Below, piece after piece: positions 8,806-18,443 of a stretch of DNA of 64,000 nucleotides. The position numbers and the translations under genes are program-made. How positions within the stretch are numbered: position 1 is the stretch's first letter; the number at the start of each line of letters is the position of its first letter. Origin of the DNA: an uncultured Eubacteriales bacterium (lineage in GTDB: Bacteria > Bacillota > Clostridia > Saccharofermentanales > Fastidiosipilaceae); assembly GCA_902373515.1 (NCBI GenBank), contig CABKML010000002.1, positions 41,012 to 105,011 of the forward strand. Direction: 5' to 3'. Under the pieces are notes generated by a model. The model searched no databases. It was not told the origin of the DNA and was given only the letters and a program-made list of their open reading frames with translations.

Positions 8806-10001
8806 CTGTTATTAAAAACGCCCGCTTGGTCGACAGCGAAATTGACCGCCAAGGCTCGCTTCTGTTGCAGGATGAACGCATAATCGCTACCGGCTCTATC
8901 GACGCTTTCAGTGCCTTGGAAGCGGAAGCTGCAGTCATAGATGCACAGGGTCAAACGCTGATGCCGGCCTTTGTCGACCTGCACGCCCATTTTCGTGACC
9001 CGGGCTTGACTTACAAAGAAGACTTACTAACCGGAGCGCAGGCAGCCTTAGCCGGCGGTTACACGGCAGTCAATTTGATGGCGAACACCAAACCCGTATG
9101 CGATACAAGCGAGAAGCAGGCGGCCGTTATGCAAAGAGCGGCAGCCTTGGACTTAATCGACATTTATCAGACACAGGCGATAACTGTCAACATGCAGGGA
9201 GAAGAATTAACCGATTTCAGCAGCTCCCTGACTCCGTTATTATCCGATGACGGCAAAGGCATTGCCGACGACAAACTTATGTACAAGGCCCTCGAACAAG
9301 CAGCAGCGAACGGCAAAATATTACAGTTGCATGAAGAAAATCCGGAATTTGCCCCCGATATTACCGGCTTAGCTGAAGAAACCATGGTCGCCCGCGACTT
9401 AACTTTGGCAGCTGCCGCAAAAGCACCTGTCTACCTTTGCCATATCAGCACGGCTAAAGCCTTGAAAATGGTGGAAATTGCCAAACAAAACGGCGTGCAG
9501 GTGATTTGTGAAGTTACGCCGCATCATCTGGCCTTGGCCGATAACCCCTACAAAGTCCATCCGCCGCTAAGAAGCGCTGCAGATTGTCAAGCTTTAATCG
9601 ATGGTATCAGAAAGGGCACAGTTGACATTATCGGTACCGACCATGCCCCGCACAGCGAAGCGGACAAAGCAGCCGGCGCTCCCGGTTTAGTCGGTCTGGA
9701 AACGGCCTTCAGCGTTTTATACACCGTCCTGGTAGAAGAGAATAAAATCAGTCTCTCAAAGCTGTCACAGCTGCTAAGCTTGCGCGGCGCAGAAATCCTT
9801 AACTTGGAACAAGGCCGAGTTTTACCGGGCTACAAGGCGAATTTGACTCTGGTCGACTTAACGGCAAGCCGGACAATCAAACCGGAGAAATTCCATTCTA
9901 AAAGTCATAACACCCCCTTTGCCGGCCGCACATATCGGGGAGAAATCCTCTGGACGATGCATAACGGCAAAATTAAATGGAGAAAGGAAACGGACAAATG
10001 A
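8799..10001 (+). CDS. pyrC: dihydroorotase
   Basis: Cyclises N-carbamoyl-aspartate to dihydroorotate. A GTG start at 8799 is chosen: GGAGG is 6 bases before it and the protein then begins MLTVIKNARLVD, as in the family; it overlaps pyrI by 7 bases. 400 residues, class I dihydroorotase. Metal ligands are in FVDLHAHFRDPG (residues about 48-59), a His in CHIS, one in TPHHL, and the catalytic Asp in IIGTDHAPHS. It ends with an ATGA overlap with pyrF. Confidence 0.95.
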   Translation: MLTVIKNARLVDSEIDRQGSLLLQDERIIATGSIDAFSALEAEAAVIDAQGQTLMPAFVDLHAHFRDPGLTYKEDLLTGAQAALAGGYTAVNLMANTKPVCDTSEKQAAVMQRAAALDLIDIYQTQAITVNMQGEELTDFSSSLTPLLSDDGKGIADDKLMYKALEQAAANGKILQLHEENPEFAPDITGLAEETMVARDLTLAAAAKAPVYLCHISTAKALKMVEIAKQNGVQVICEVTPHHLALADNPYKVHPPLRSAADCQALIDGIRKGTVDIIGTDHAPHSEADKAAGAPGLVGLETAFSVLYTVLVEENKISLSKLSQLLSLRGAEILNLEQGRVLPGYKANLTLVDLTASRTIKPEKFHSKSHNTPFAGRTYRGEILWTMHNGKIKWRKETDK

Positions 10002-10867
10002 GTTACATCAGCCGCAAATTATACGAAACTATCCGCGAAAAAGGTTTTGTTTGTGTCGGCCTCGACAGCCACATGGACTATATCCCGACTTATATCAAGA
10101 AAAAGTACAACAATGATCCGGAAGCCTGTTTAACGGCATATAATCAGGCTATCATCGACGCTACAAGCGACATCACCGCCATTTACAAATTACAGATAGC
10201 TTACTACGAGGCTAACGGCATTGCGGGACTTAAAGCCTACCGCAACACTTTGCAATATCTCAAACAACACGAATTGCTCAGCATCGGCGACATTAAGCGG
10301 GGCGATATAGCAGCCACGGCCAAAGAATATGCAAGAGCCCATTTTGACGGCGAATTTGCCGCCGACTTTGTGACCTTAAACCCTTACATGGGTCTGGACA
10401 GCATCACGCCTTATCTGGATTACCTCAAACGGGGCGACAAAGGCATTTTCGTTCTGTTAAGAACGTCCAACCCCGGCGCTGAAGATATAGAATGCCTCGA
10501 CTATCAGGGCAAACCGCTGTATTTTCATATCGGCGACGCTTTGCAGGAATTAACAGCAGAATTTGACAACGAACCTTATTCACCCTTGGGCCTGGTTGTC
10601 GGCGCCACCCACGCTGAAGAAGCAAGCGAAATCAGACAGCGCTACAGCAAGCAGTTCTTCCTCCTCCCCGGTTACGGCGCTCAGGGAGCCAAAGCCGAGA
10701 ATATCAGAAATTATCTGACGGATTTTAACGGCGGCGTGGTCAACTCTTCCCGCGGCATTATTAAGTACTATCAAAAATTCGCCGACGGTGACACGACAGA
10801 GGCAAAATTTGCCAACTACACGCGCGAAGCTGTCATCAAAATGCGTGAGGATATTTATGGCGCATAA
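9998..10867 (+). CDS. pyrF: orotidine 5'-phosphate decarboxylase, type 2
   Basis: Decarboxylates OMP to UMP, the last pathway step. The ATG at 9998 overlaps the pyrC stop (ATGA); an in-frame ATG 21 bases upstream is possible but has no better ribosome site. 289 residues is the length of the longer subfamily 2 enzymes. Active-site segments are VGLDSHMD near the start, GDIKRGDIAATAKEYA with the catalytic Lys/Asp set, and VTLNPYMGLDS. LLPGYGAQGA is the phosphate-binding loop. Confidence 0.95.
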   Translation: MSYISRKLYETIREKGFVCVGLDSHMDYIPTYIKKKYNNDPEACLTAYNQAIIDATSDITAIYKLQIAYYEANGIAGLKAYRNTLQYLKQHELLSIGDIKRGDIAATAKEYARAHFDGEFAADFVTLNPYMGLDSITPYLDYLKRGDKGIFVLLRTSNPGAEDIECLDYQGKPLYFHIGDALQELTAEFDNEPYSPLGLVVGATHAEEASEIRQRYSKQFFLLPGYGAQGAKAENIRNYLTDFNGGVVNSSRGIIKYYQKFADGDTTEAKFANYTREAVIKMREDIYGA

Positions 10868-11648
10868 AACGGCTTATGAAAAAGTGGAAATTATCGGCAA
10901 TTATCCGATTGCCGGCGAAGTTTACGAGTTGACCGTAGCCTGCAAAAGAGAAGTAGAGCCGGGACAATTTTTCATGCTTAAAGCATTCAGCGACATTAAC
11001 ATGCTGCCCCGTCCCATAAGCATCAACACCTGTACCAAAGATACTTTGACTTTTCAGTATGCAATAGTAGGCAAAGGCACGAAAGAACTGGCACTCAAAA
11101 AAAGCGGCGATTATTTGGAAATCTTGGGCCCTTTGGGCAACGGCTTTCTCCAAGAAGAACTGAATTTACCGCATTTGCCGCAACGAAAGATAAAAATAGC
11201 GCTGGTCGCCGGCGGTATCGGTATCGCTCCCTTTCGTTATCTCAGCCAAAAATTGGCAGCTGTTAAAAGCAAGTTGCCGTCCGACCTGCAGGACAATTTA
11301 CAAGTTGATTTGTACGCCGGATTTAGAAGCGAAGTTTACGGTATTACCGGTATGGAAGAATATGTCGACCATATCCACATTGCCACCAATGACGGAACTT
11401 GCGGCCATCGCGGCTACATCACCGAAATTTTGCCGGCAGATTACGACTATATTTACGCCTGCGGCCCGACAGTCATGCTGCGCAGCTTACAGCAGCAAGC
11501 TTTCAAAGGCCAACTGTATCTTTCTTTGGAAAATCGCATGGCTTGCGGCATCGGTGCCTGTTTAGCCTGCAGCTGCCGGACAACAGCGGGGATGAAAAGA
11601 GTCTGCAAAGAAGGCCCGGTTTTTGCGGCAAGAGAGGTGTGTTTATGA
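10857..11648 (+). CDS. pyrK: dihydroorotate dehydrogenase electron-transfer subunit
   Basis: FAD and [2Fe-2S] subunit that passes electrons from PyrD to NAD+. The ATG at 10857 is preceded by GAGG and lies inside the end of pyrF (11-base overlap), giving 263 residues. The ferredoxin-reductase-like region shows LPRPISINT (flavin binding) and VAGGIGIAPFRYL (NAD side). The C-terminal iron-sulfur motif is CGIGACLACSC followed by a fourth Cys in KRVCKEGP. Its presence makes the adjacent PyrD a type 1B enzyme, usual in Gram-positive anaerobes. Confidence 0.95.
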   Translation: MAHKTAYEKVEIIGNYPIAGEVYELTVACKREVEPGQFFMLKAFSDINMLPRPISINTCTKDTLTFQYAIVGKGTKELALKKSGDYLEILGPLGNGFLQEELNLPHLPQRKIKIALVAGGIGIAPFRYLSQKLAAVKSKLPSDLQDNLQVDLYAGFRSEVYGITGMEEYVDHIHIATNDGTCGHRGYITEILPADYDYIYACGPTVMLRSLQQQAFKGQLYLSLENRMACGIGACLACSCRTTAGMKRVCKEGPVFAAREVCL

Positions 11649-12544
11649 GTTTGGCAGTAGATATTTGCGGTGTTAAGTTGAAAAATCCGATTATCGCCGC
11701 TTCCGGCACCTTCGGCTTCGGGCAGGAATACGCCGATTACTTTGATTTGAACGTCTTAGGCGGCATAGCAAGTAAGGGTTTAACTTATTACGGCAAGGAC
11801 GGCAACAGCGGTATTAGAGTCTATGAAACGGCAAGCGGCATTATGAACAGCATCGGCCTGCAAAACCCTTCAGTCGAGACTTTCATCCGGGAAGATTTGC
11901 CTTTCATGCAACAATTTTCGGCTGAAATCATCGTCAATGTCGGCGGTGCGGCCTTGGAAGATTACCTTTTGTCCATCGACCGTTTGCAGCAAACATCCGT
12001 CAGAATTATCGAATTGAATATTTCCTGTCCCAATGTCAAAGAAGGCGGCATGGCCTTCGGCATCAAGTGTGAAAGCGCCTATGAAATTGTGCGGCAGGTG
12101 CGGGCCCATACGGATAAAATCCTGATGGTGAAACTTTCACCCAATGCCGAGAACATCAAAAAGATGGCGCAAACTTGTGTAGAAGCAGGAGCCGATTGCC
12201 TATCTTTGGTTAACACTTTCAACGCTTTGGCGATTGACGTCAAGCGGCGCAAAGCCGTGTTCGACAACATCACCGCCGGCTTATCGGGAGCCTGCATCAA
12301 ACCGATAGCCTTACGCATGGTGAGAGAGGTTGCACAAACTGTAAACGTGCCGATTATCGGGATCGGCGGCATCAGAACTTATGAGGATGCTTTGGAATTT
12401 ATCATGGCGGGAGCTTGCGCCGTTCAAGTCGGAACAGCCAATTTCCTGGATTTACAGACCATGCCGAAAATTATTCACGGTCTGGAAGAATATATGCAAA
12501 GAGAGCATTTGACCGACTTAAGTGAAATTAGAGGAATAATATAG
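11645..12544 (+). CDS. pyrD: dihydroorotate dehydrogenase, type 1B catalytic subunit
   Basis: FMN enzyme oxidising dihydroorotate to orotate in the cytosol together with PyrK. The ATG at 11645 overlaps the pyrK stop (ATGA); 299 residues. Typical segments are KNPIIAASGTFGFGQEY, GGIASKGLT, the active-site loop ELNISCPNVKEGG with the catalytic Cys, and IIGIGGIRTYEDALEF for FMN phosphate. The frame is open for a further 246 bases upstream in another reading of pyrK, but a start there has no support. Confidence 0.95.
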   Translation: MSLAVDICGVKLKNPIIAASGTFGFGQEYADYFDLNVLGGIASKGLTYYGKDGNSGIRVYETASGIMNSIGLQNPSVETFIREDLPFMQQFSAEIIVNVGGAALEDYLLSIDRLQQTSVRIIELNISCPNVKEGGMAFGIKCESAYEIVRQVRAHTDKILMVKLSPNAENIKKMAQTCVEAGADCLSLVNTFNALAIDVKRRKAVFDNITAGLSGACIKPIALRMVREVAQTVNVPIIGIGGIRTYEDALEFIMAGACAVQVGTANFLDLQTMPKIIHGLEEYMQREHLTDLSEIRGII

Positions 12545-12577
12545 AAAATTTGCCCGCTTAGCGGCGAAGGAGGAATT

Positions 12578-13162
12578 ATGGAACAAGTATTGGAGTTGTT
12601 GAAAAAAAGTGAGAGCTTACTGGAGGGGCATTTTTTACTGTCTTCCGGCAAGCACAGTAATCGTTATATTCAGTGCGCCAAAGTCTGCATGTACCCGGAG
12701 CGCATTGCCGCAATCTGCCAAATAATCAAGGGTAAGTTACAGGCGGACAATGTGCAGGTTGATTGTGTTGTCGGACCTGCGATGGGCGGTATAATTGTCG
12801 CTTACGAGCTGGCAAGAGCCTTGGATGTGCGCGCTATGTTCACCGAGCGGGAGAACAATATTATGACTTTGCGCCGGGGCTTCCAAGTACATAAGGGCGA
12901 GAAAGTGCTGATTGTAGAAGATGTTGTCACCACAGGCAAATCATCTTTGGAGAGTATCGCTGTCTTAAAAGAACAGGGAGCGGAAATTGTCGGTATTGCA
13001 TCTATTGTTGATAGAACCAACGGCAAGTTGCAAGCGCCGTATAAGTTGTATCCGGCTATCAGTCTGCAAGTTCAAGCTTACGATGCGAGCGAGTGTCCTT
13101 TGTGCGCAGAGGGGAAATTGCAGTTAGTGAAACCCGGCAGCCGCAAAATGCCTTTAGTTTAA
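12578..13162 (+). CDS. pyrE: orotate phosphoribosyltransferase
   Basis: Joins orotate to PRPP to give OMP. 194 residues. Landmarks are FLLSSGKHSNRYIQ, the flexible catalytic loop region FTERENNIMTLRRGF, and the PRPP motif VLIVEDVVTTGKSS (residues about 107-120). AAGGAGG is 5 bases before the ATG. It is the last gene of the pyr operon, 33 bases after pyrD; no clear terminator follows, only a short AT-rich gap before the convergent gene. No pyrR or carAB is present in the window. Confidence 0.95.
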   Translation: MEQVLELLKKSESLLEGHFLLSSGKHSNRYIQCAKVCMYPERIAAICQIIKGKLQADNVQVDCVVGPAMGGIIVAYELARALDVRAMFTERENNIMTLRRGFQVHKGEKVLIVEDVVTTGKSSLESIAVLKEQGAEIVGIASIVDRTNGKLQAPYKLYPAISLQVQAYDASECPLCAEGKLQLVKPGSRKMPLV

Positions 13163-13266
13163 GTACGTTTGTTACTTGTGAAAAAAGTATCTCGCTATTC
13201 TTCACTTACGTCGCTAAGTACGGCGCTAAGGAGAGAAGGCGGGATGATTTTTTTGCCGGGGAAATT

Positions 13267-14370
13267 TTACAGTGTCGGTGTCGGTAGCGGCGCAAAAGCC
13301 AATAATTGCCCCGGCTGATTTTCCAAGGTGTAATCCGTCACGACTTTGGAGCCGTAGCGCAGGTGCAAATCAACAATTTGAACTTTAATCGTTCGACTTT
13401 CACTACCGGCCCCCGATTGTTTGTAAAGCATATATAAATGTTCACCCTGTTTATGAGCTTGCACGAAACGGCCGTTCTGTTGCAGTGTATACAGCTCTTT
13501 TTCCAACTTGCCGGCAGCAGACAGAGGCTGTATTTTGTTGCCGATTAAAAGATGTAGTTTTTCATTGAATTCAAAAAGGGTATCAGCTTCTTCCGGTAAA
13601 TAGATTTTTTCGTTTAATTTCAATGTTTCGGAATCATAAATGTGAATTTCTTTATGAATAGCGTTCCTATCTCCGCTTAAACAATATAACTTTCCGGCAC
13701 AGGCTATGACGTCTTTATATTTATGCTCAGCTTCAGTCTCGTAAGTAGTAGCCGTTTTCGCTTGCAAATCTACAACGGTTAAGGCGCAGGCAAAATTACC
13801 GTCATTTTTAACGGCAGCCCCGACAATATATGCTTTTCCCCCGTTGACAACTGCTTTTTGGGCAAATAGCGGAATTACTTTTTGGAAAAGTAAATTACCC
13901 GCTAAATCTTGAACAACCAAAAGGCTTTGATATCCTTCTTTTGTCATATTACCGTTCATTACGGAAATCAATTGGTCCTTGCCGTAGCAAATGGCTGTTA
14001 CGCCGCTGTAAGCCGGATTATCAAGTAGATGGAATTGTTTTTGCCCTTTTTCTGTAATTTCCAACAAGTTATTTGCCCGCTCGCCGGCAAACAAAATCCG
14101 CCCGGAAGTTAAAGCAACTTTGCTTATATCCTGTAAGTTCAGCCTTTCTTTGCTGATTAAATCATTTGTGCGACTTATGAGCGAAAGTTGAGCACCTTTA
14201 TTAAGCATGCTTGAACTCATTAAATAATAGGCCGGCTTAGGCTTTAAACTCGGAGCGGATAAATTAACGTTTGTCAGGTAACGGTAAGCAAGGACAGAAA
14301 CGGCACAGCTTAAAATAAAGAGGACATTTAGTATTATTAACTTTGTTTTAGCTTTTTCAATTTTAGGCAT
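13267..14370 (-). CDS. membrane-anchored protein of unknown function
   Basis: 367 residues, not recognised. A basic N terminus and a single hydrophobic segment (LIILNVLFILSCAVSVLAY, residues about 11-29) suggest a membrane anchor with the rest outside. The outer part contains repeated short beta-type segments of the kind ISKVALTSGRILFAG, LISVMNGN, GKAYIVGAAV and GKLYCLSGD, spaced 40-50 residues apart. This suggests a beta-propeller-like sensor or binding domain (inference). AAGGAG precedes the ATG by 6 bases. It is convergent with pyrE and divergent from the next membrane protein. Confidence 0.7.
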   Translation of the reverse strand: MPKIEKAKTKLIILNVLFILSCAVSVLAYRYLTNVNLSAPSLKPKPAYYLMSSSMLNKGAQLSLISRTNDLISKERLNLQDISKVALTSGRILFAGERANNLLEITEKGQKQFHLLDNPAYSGVTAICYGKDQLISVMNGNMTKEGYQSLLVVQDLAGNLLFQKVIPLFAQKAVVNGGKAYIVGAAVKNDGNFACALTVVDLQAKTATTYETEAEHKYKDVIACAGKLYCLSGDRNAIHKEIHIYDSETLKLNEKIYLPEEADTLFEFNEKLHLLIGNKIQPLSAAGKLEKELYTLQQNGRFVQAHKQGEHLYMLYKQSGAGSESRTIKVQIVDLHLRYGSKVVTDYTLENQPGQLLAFAPLPTPTL

Positions 14371-14543
14371 CCCGTTCTCCTTAAAGTCTCTTTTTCATAG
14401 AGAGCCTGCTTAATAAATTTTTATTTATTGTATAAAAGCCTGCAGCAATTGTCAACTAGTTATCGTTTAGCTGTATAAATTTTAGTAAGCTGAAAACATC
14501 AATTGCTAAAGTAAGGTGCACAAGCCGGAATTTTGGCAAGCTG

Positions 14544-14572
14544 TTGATATGTTGTAAAGTATAAGTTACGAT
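14544..14572 (+). promoter_or_regulatory. putative promoter
   Basis: TTGATA (14544-14549), a 17-base spacer and TACGAT (14567-14572) lie 50 bases before the start of the membrane protein gene at 14622. Confidence 0.45.
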
Positions 14573-14621
14573 GATATCATTATTTACAAGACGGCTGACG
14601 CAAAATGCAGGAGGAAAGCTT

Positions 14622-15278
14622 ATGACAGCGACATTTAATTTCAGCAGCAATCTAATCAACTACATCGGCTTAGCCGCTTTATTCACGGCATCTTTACTTT
14701 TATTGTTGACAGGCGAAAAAATTAAACACCCGTTTCTCTTCCTTATCGGTCTGCACGGGGGGACGAAAATTGCACAAATGACTGTTATCCTCAGCGGTGT
14801 CACGCCTTTTTATAAATATGTCTCGCTTGTGACCGCCGCCCTTCTGGCGGAAGTTATCCTTGTTACATTATTTTGCACATTGGCCAAACGTTTGTCTTAT
14901 GCTTTAGCCGGCGCACTTATGGCTTTTTATCCCTTTTTGCTTTTGCGAAGATTTTGGCCGACGGATTTTCCGGTATATTTCGTACCGTTTTACGTACCGT
15001 TGATGTTATTGGCTTTAATTGGCGCTTATGTGTTTTACAGTCGACCGCAATTGTTGATGTATCTTATGACTTCCTGTTGCGGTACACTGGGAATTTTTAT
15101 TGTTTTCTATTCTTTATTTATGCGCTTAAGCCTGAAAAAAGCTGTTGTTTTTGTCGCCGCTTATTCACATGATATGCCTTTGCCATACTTAGCAGCTTTT
15201 TTAGTAATTCTTTTATTAGGCACAATTTTCGGTTACTGCTGTCAAACCGGCCGCATCAAATTGGCCTCTGCAACTTGA
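14622..15278 (+). CDS. polytopic membrane protein of unknown function
   Basis: 218 residues with about six or seven hydrophobic segments and very short loops. It matches no family I know. The ATG at 14622 is chosen because GGAGG lies 7 bases upstream; the in-frame start 51 bases earlier has none. The hydrophilic pieces are LTGEKIKHP, TLAKRLS and QTGRIKLASAT at the C terminus. It is divergently placed from the propeller-like protein on the other strand, so the two may share regulation, but nothing more can be said about its role. Confidence 0.7.
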   Translation: MTATFNFSSNLINYIGLAALFTASLLLLLTGEKIKHPFLFLIGLHGGTKIAQMTVILSGVTPFYKYVSLVTAALLAEVILVTLFCTLAKRLSYALAGALMAFYPFLLLRRFWPTDFPVYFVPFYVPLMLLALIGAYVFYSRPQLLMYLMTSCCGTLGIFIVFYSLFMRLSLKKAVVFVAAYSHDMPLPYLAAFLVILLLGTIFGYCCQTGRIKLASAT

Positions 15279-15594
15279 AAATTTCCGGTGTTACTTCGCT
15301 TTCGGCAGACAGCTGGCCGAAGAAATTGACTCGATAGAGCCCTAAGTTTGGGCGCTACAACGATAACTTTACACATTAGATAGTCCGGCGTAAAAGTTGG
15401 GAAATAATCATGTGTTATAATCGCGTAATACAATTGGATTTTTATAGCTTGCCGGCGAAGTAGCGAAATCAAGGAAGCGCAAAAAAAGCGAACTGCTCAG
15501 CTGCGAAACGGCTGACCGACGAACGAAAATAATTGCATCTACATTGAAGCTTACGGCATAATTTGAGGCTTAAAGCATGTAGAACGGAGCTTTA
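15279..15594 (+). other. gap without a gene
   Basis: Between the membrane protein and the M20 hydrolase I see no ORF with a ribosome site, no strong terminator and no recognised RNA. Confidence 0.5.
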
Positions 15595-16782
15595 ATGAAT
15601 AAGGATTATTTATTGCAACTATTACGGAACGAGCAGGAGGCGACTGTCAGCAGACGCCGCTATTTACACGCTCATCCGGAACTTTCATTCAAAGAAAAAG
15701 AAACGGCGGCATACATCACCCGCTTTTACGAAAACTTGGGCTTGCCGGTACAGCACTGCCGTAACAATTACGGTCTGACCGTTTTAATTGATTCCGGCAA
15801 ACCGGGTAGAACTTTGGCCTTACGGGCCGATTTTGACGCTCTGCCGATACAGGAAGATACAGGCCTACCTTTTGCCTCTGTCAATCAAGGGGTTATGCAT
15901 GCCTGCGGTCATGACGCCCATACAGCTTATTTGATGACTGTGGCTGCCTGCCTGGCGCGAGTGAAAGACAGTTTTAACGGCAAAGTTTTAATTATTCACC
16001 AACCGGCGGAAGAAATGGCTCCCGGAGGGGCCAAAGGGATGATTGCCGAAGGAGTACTTGACGGTGTGGATACGGTTATGGGTTGCCACTTCATGAGCAC
16101 CATGCCTTGCGGTAAAGTTTTCTATCATGCGGGAGCTGTCCAGCATGCCCGTTCCAAATTCACCATTCAAGTTATCGGCAAAGGCGGTCATGCTTCCTTG
16201 CCGGAAGAGGCGAACGACGCTATTTTAATTGCCAGTGAATTGGTAGTTAATTTGCAAAGTATTATTTCCCGGCGCGTAGCGTCCAAAGAATCGGCAGTAT
16301 TAACCGTCGGCTCTTTTGACGGCAAAGGTCAATTCAACATAATTAAAGATCAGGTAACGCTGGAAGGCGATGTGCGTTCCATGTCGGATTATACCTGTCA
16401 ATTGATTGAAGAGCAGGTCAAACGTATTTGTCACGGGCTGGAAGAAGCGTATGGTTGTACGATTAAAGTTGATTATGTGACAGATTATCCGGTGCTTGTC
16501 AATGATAAGAATGTCACCGGCGAAGTTGTTCGTATTTTGCAGGCGGAACAGGATCTGATACCGGAGATTACGGGAATAGAGGATTGCGGCGTTTTGAATC
16601 CGTCGGAGGATTTCGCATATTTTGCAGCCGAAAGACCCGCTTGTTTCTTCTATATCGGCGCAATGTCGGAAGGTGAAGTGTATCCGCACCATCATCCGAA
16701 GTTCAGGCTAAACGAAAAATCGTTACAAGTTGCCGCATTGGCTGTCGGCAGTGTTGCTTGGGAATATTTGCAGCAAAAATAA
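15595..16782 (+). CDS. M20D amidohydrolase / aminoacylase-like peptidase
   Basis: Metal-dependent hydrolase of the hippurate hydrolase / N-acyl amino acid amidohydrolase group, 395 residues, cytosolic. Landmarks are HAHPELSFKEKET near residue 25, the metal site HACGHDAHTAYL (about residue 103), HQPAEEMAPGGAKGMI with the catalytic Glu pair, and a C-terminal HHHPKF. The central dimerisation domain is intact, so it is full length. CGGAG precedes the ATG. The substrate could be an N-acylated amino acid, indole-amino acid conjugate or small peptide; this cannot be decided here. A truncated relative lies at 32440-32742. Confidence 0.85.
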   Translation: MNKDYLLQLLRNEQEATVSRRRYLHAHPELSFKEKETAAYITRFYENLGLPVQHCRNNYGLTVLIDSGKPGRTLALRADFDALPIQEDTGLPFASVNQGVMHACGHDAHTAYLMTVAACLARVKDSFNGKVLIIHQPAEEMAPGGAKGMIAEGVLDGVDTVMGCHFMSTMPCGKVFYHAGAVQHARSKFTIQVIGKGGHASLPEEANDAILIASELVVNLQSIISRRVASKESAVLTVGSFDGKGQFNIIKDQVTLEGDVRSMSDYTCQLIEEQVKRICHGLEEAYGCTIKVDYVTDYPVLVNDKNVTGEVVRILQAEQDLIPEITGIEDCGVLNPSEDFAYFAAERPACFFYIGAMSEGEVYPHHHPKFRLNEKSLQVAALAVGSVAWEYLQQK

Positions 16783-16800
16783 TTTAGAACGGGGAATGTT

Positions 16801-18402
16801 TTGAACCTTTTAATTCTGATTGTTGCGGCTTTACTTGTCGCCAGTGTCCTTTTACAGAAGCTCTTTGTTCGGATCGGCATGCCGGTACTGTTGGGCTTTA
16901 TTTTGCTGGGTCTGGCAGTCGGACAGGGAACGCAATTCGGCAATCGGACGGCCGATTATGAACTGGTCGGCAATATCAGCACTTTAGCCTTAATTTTTAT
17001 TATGTTTTACGGGGGCTTCGGTACGAATGCCAAACGTTGCCGGCCGATTTTGGCGCAAGCGGTACTGTTGGCAAGTGCCGGCGTTATATTGACGGCAGTT
17101 TTTCTGGCGGCTTTGTGCTATTACCTATTTCATTGGCACTTTATGCAGGCAGCATTGATGGGCGCGGTTATCGCTTCGACCGATGCCGCTTCGGTCTTTT
17201 CCATTTTACGTTCGCGCCGCCTGAATTTGCGCTACAATACAGCTTCGCTGCTGGAGGTGGAAAGCGGCAGTAACGACCCGACGGCGTACATGCTGACTTT
17301 AATTATTTTGTTGTTGGATAAAGAGGGATTTTCCCCGCTCGGCTTGATTAAAATTATTGTTTTGCAGTTATTTGTCGCGGCGGTCGTTGCCTTTATCTGC
17401 AGTCGCTTATCGACTTTTTTGTTGCGTAAAATGGCGCCCGATAGCGATGCCGGCCGTTTGATTTTGACTGTGGGTGTGGCGTTGCTCAGTTACGCGTTGC
17501 CGACAACTTTCGGCGGTAACGGCTTTTTGTGCACTTACTTGTGCGGCTTGGCTCTGGGCAACAATCCGTTAATTGTGAAAAAAGATTTGGTTACTTTCTG
17601 GAACGGCTTTACCGGCTTAGCGCAAGTTACGCTTTTCTTCCTGCTGGGCTTTTTGGCCTCTTTCCCGAAATTGGCGGCCGTTGCCGTCGACGCTTTGGCA
17701 ATTATGCTGCTGTTGACTTTAGTGGTGCGACCGGCGGCTTTGAGTCTGCTGCTTCTCCCGTTCCGCCCGAAATTAGGGCAAATTATTCTTCTTTCCTGTG
17801 CCGGCTTGCGCGGCGCTACGTCGGTTGTTTTCGCTATTATGGTGATGACGGCGGGAGCTATGGGCCAGGAAATTTTTCATCTGACCTTCTTTATCGTGCT
17901 GCTGTCTTTGACTTTGCAGGGCGCATTTTTGCCCCAAGTCGCCAAGTATTGCCGGATGTTGGACGAGAAAGCTGATGTCATGAAAACTTTTACAGATTAT
18001 TCGGAGGAGTTGCCTGTTGAATTTATTAAGTTCCGCATTCCGCCGCAACATAAGTGGGCCGGGAAAAAAGTGGCAGAGTTGGTTCTGCCGCCGCAAACGC
18101 TTTTAGTTTATTTGGAGAGAGACGGCGATATTTCGGTGCCTAACGGGCAAACAATGTTACATAGCGGTGACAAGTTGATTTTAGCTGCTTTGGAGGCGAC
18201 TCCGATTAAGGGGATTTCTTTGAGTGAAATTAATGTCGGTAAAGGGCATGATTTTGTCGGTAAATCTTTGCGGGAGATTAATGAGACGGCGAGCGCCACG
18301 GCTTTGATTATGTTGGTCAAACGCGGCCGAAAGGTTTTAATTCCGCGCGGCGATACAGTAATACAGGAAGATGACATTTTGATTAAGAACACGGCGATGT
18401 AG
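16801..18402 (+). CDS. potassium/proton antiporter, CPA1 type with TrkA_C domains
   Basis: 533 residues; a NhaP2/CvrA-like cation/H+ exchanger in the cytoplasmic membrane. The first ~395 residues hold about 12 hydrophobic segments, with the transport-site pieces STDAASVFSILRSRRLNL and SGSNDPTAYML. Residues about 400-533 are hydrophilic and look like two RCK_C-type regulatory lobes (VAELVLPPQTLLVYLERDG; FVGKSLREINETASATALIM). The start is a TTG at 16801; an ATG five bases earlier is out of frame and closed by a stop. It begins 18 bases after the M20 gene and is probably co-transcribed with it. Confidence 0.85.
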   Translation: MNLLILIVAALLVASVLLQKLFVRIGMPVLLGFILLGLAVGQGTQFGNRTADYELVGNISTLALIFIMFYGGFGTNAKRCRPILAQAVLLASAGVILTAVFLAALCYYLFHWHFMQAALMGAVIASTDAASVFSILRSRRLNLRYNTASLLEVESGSNDPTAYMLTLIILLLDKEGFSPLGLIKIIVLQLFVAAVVAFICSRLSTFLLRKMAPDSDAGRLILTVGVALLSYALPTTFGGNGFLCTYLCGLALGNNPLIVKKDLVTFWNGFTGLAQVTLFFLLGFLASFPKLAAVAVDALAIMLLLTLVVRPAALSLLLLPFRPKLGQIILLSCAGLRGATSVVFAIMVMTAGAMGQEIFHLTFFIVLLSLTLQGAFLPQVAKYCRMLDEKADVMKTFTDYSEELPVEFIKFRIPPQHKWAGKKVAELVLPPQTLLVYLERDGDISVPNGQTMLHSGDKLILAALEATPIKGISLSEINVGKGHDFVGKSLREINETASATALIMLVKRGRKVLIPRGDTVIQEDDILIKNTAM

Positions 18403-18443
18403 ATGTTATATAATATGAAGATACTGGAAGGATATATAAGGAT

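Noticed and set aside
13093..13287. Open frame overlapping the end of pyrE
   Set aside because: No ribosome site, lies mostly within pyrE in another frame and has no recognisable protein features.
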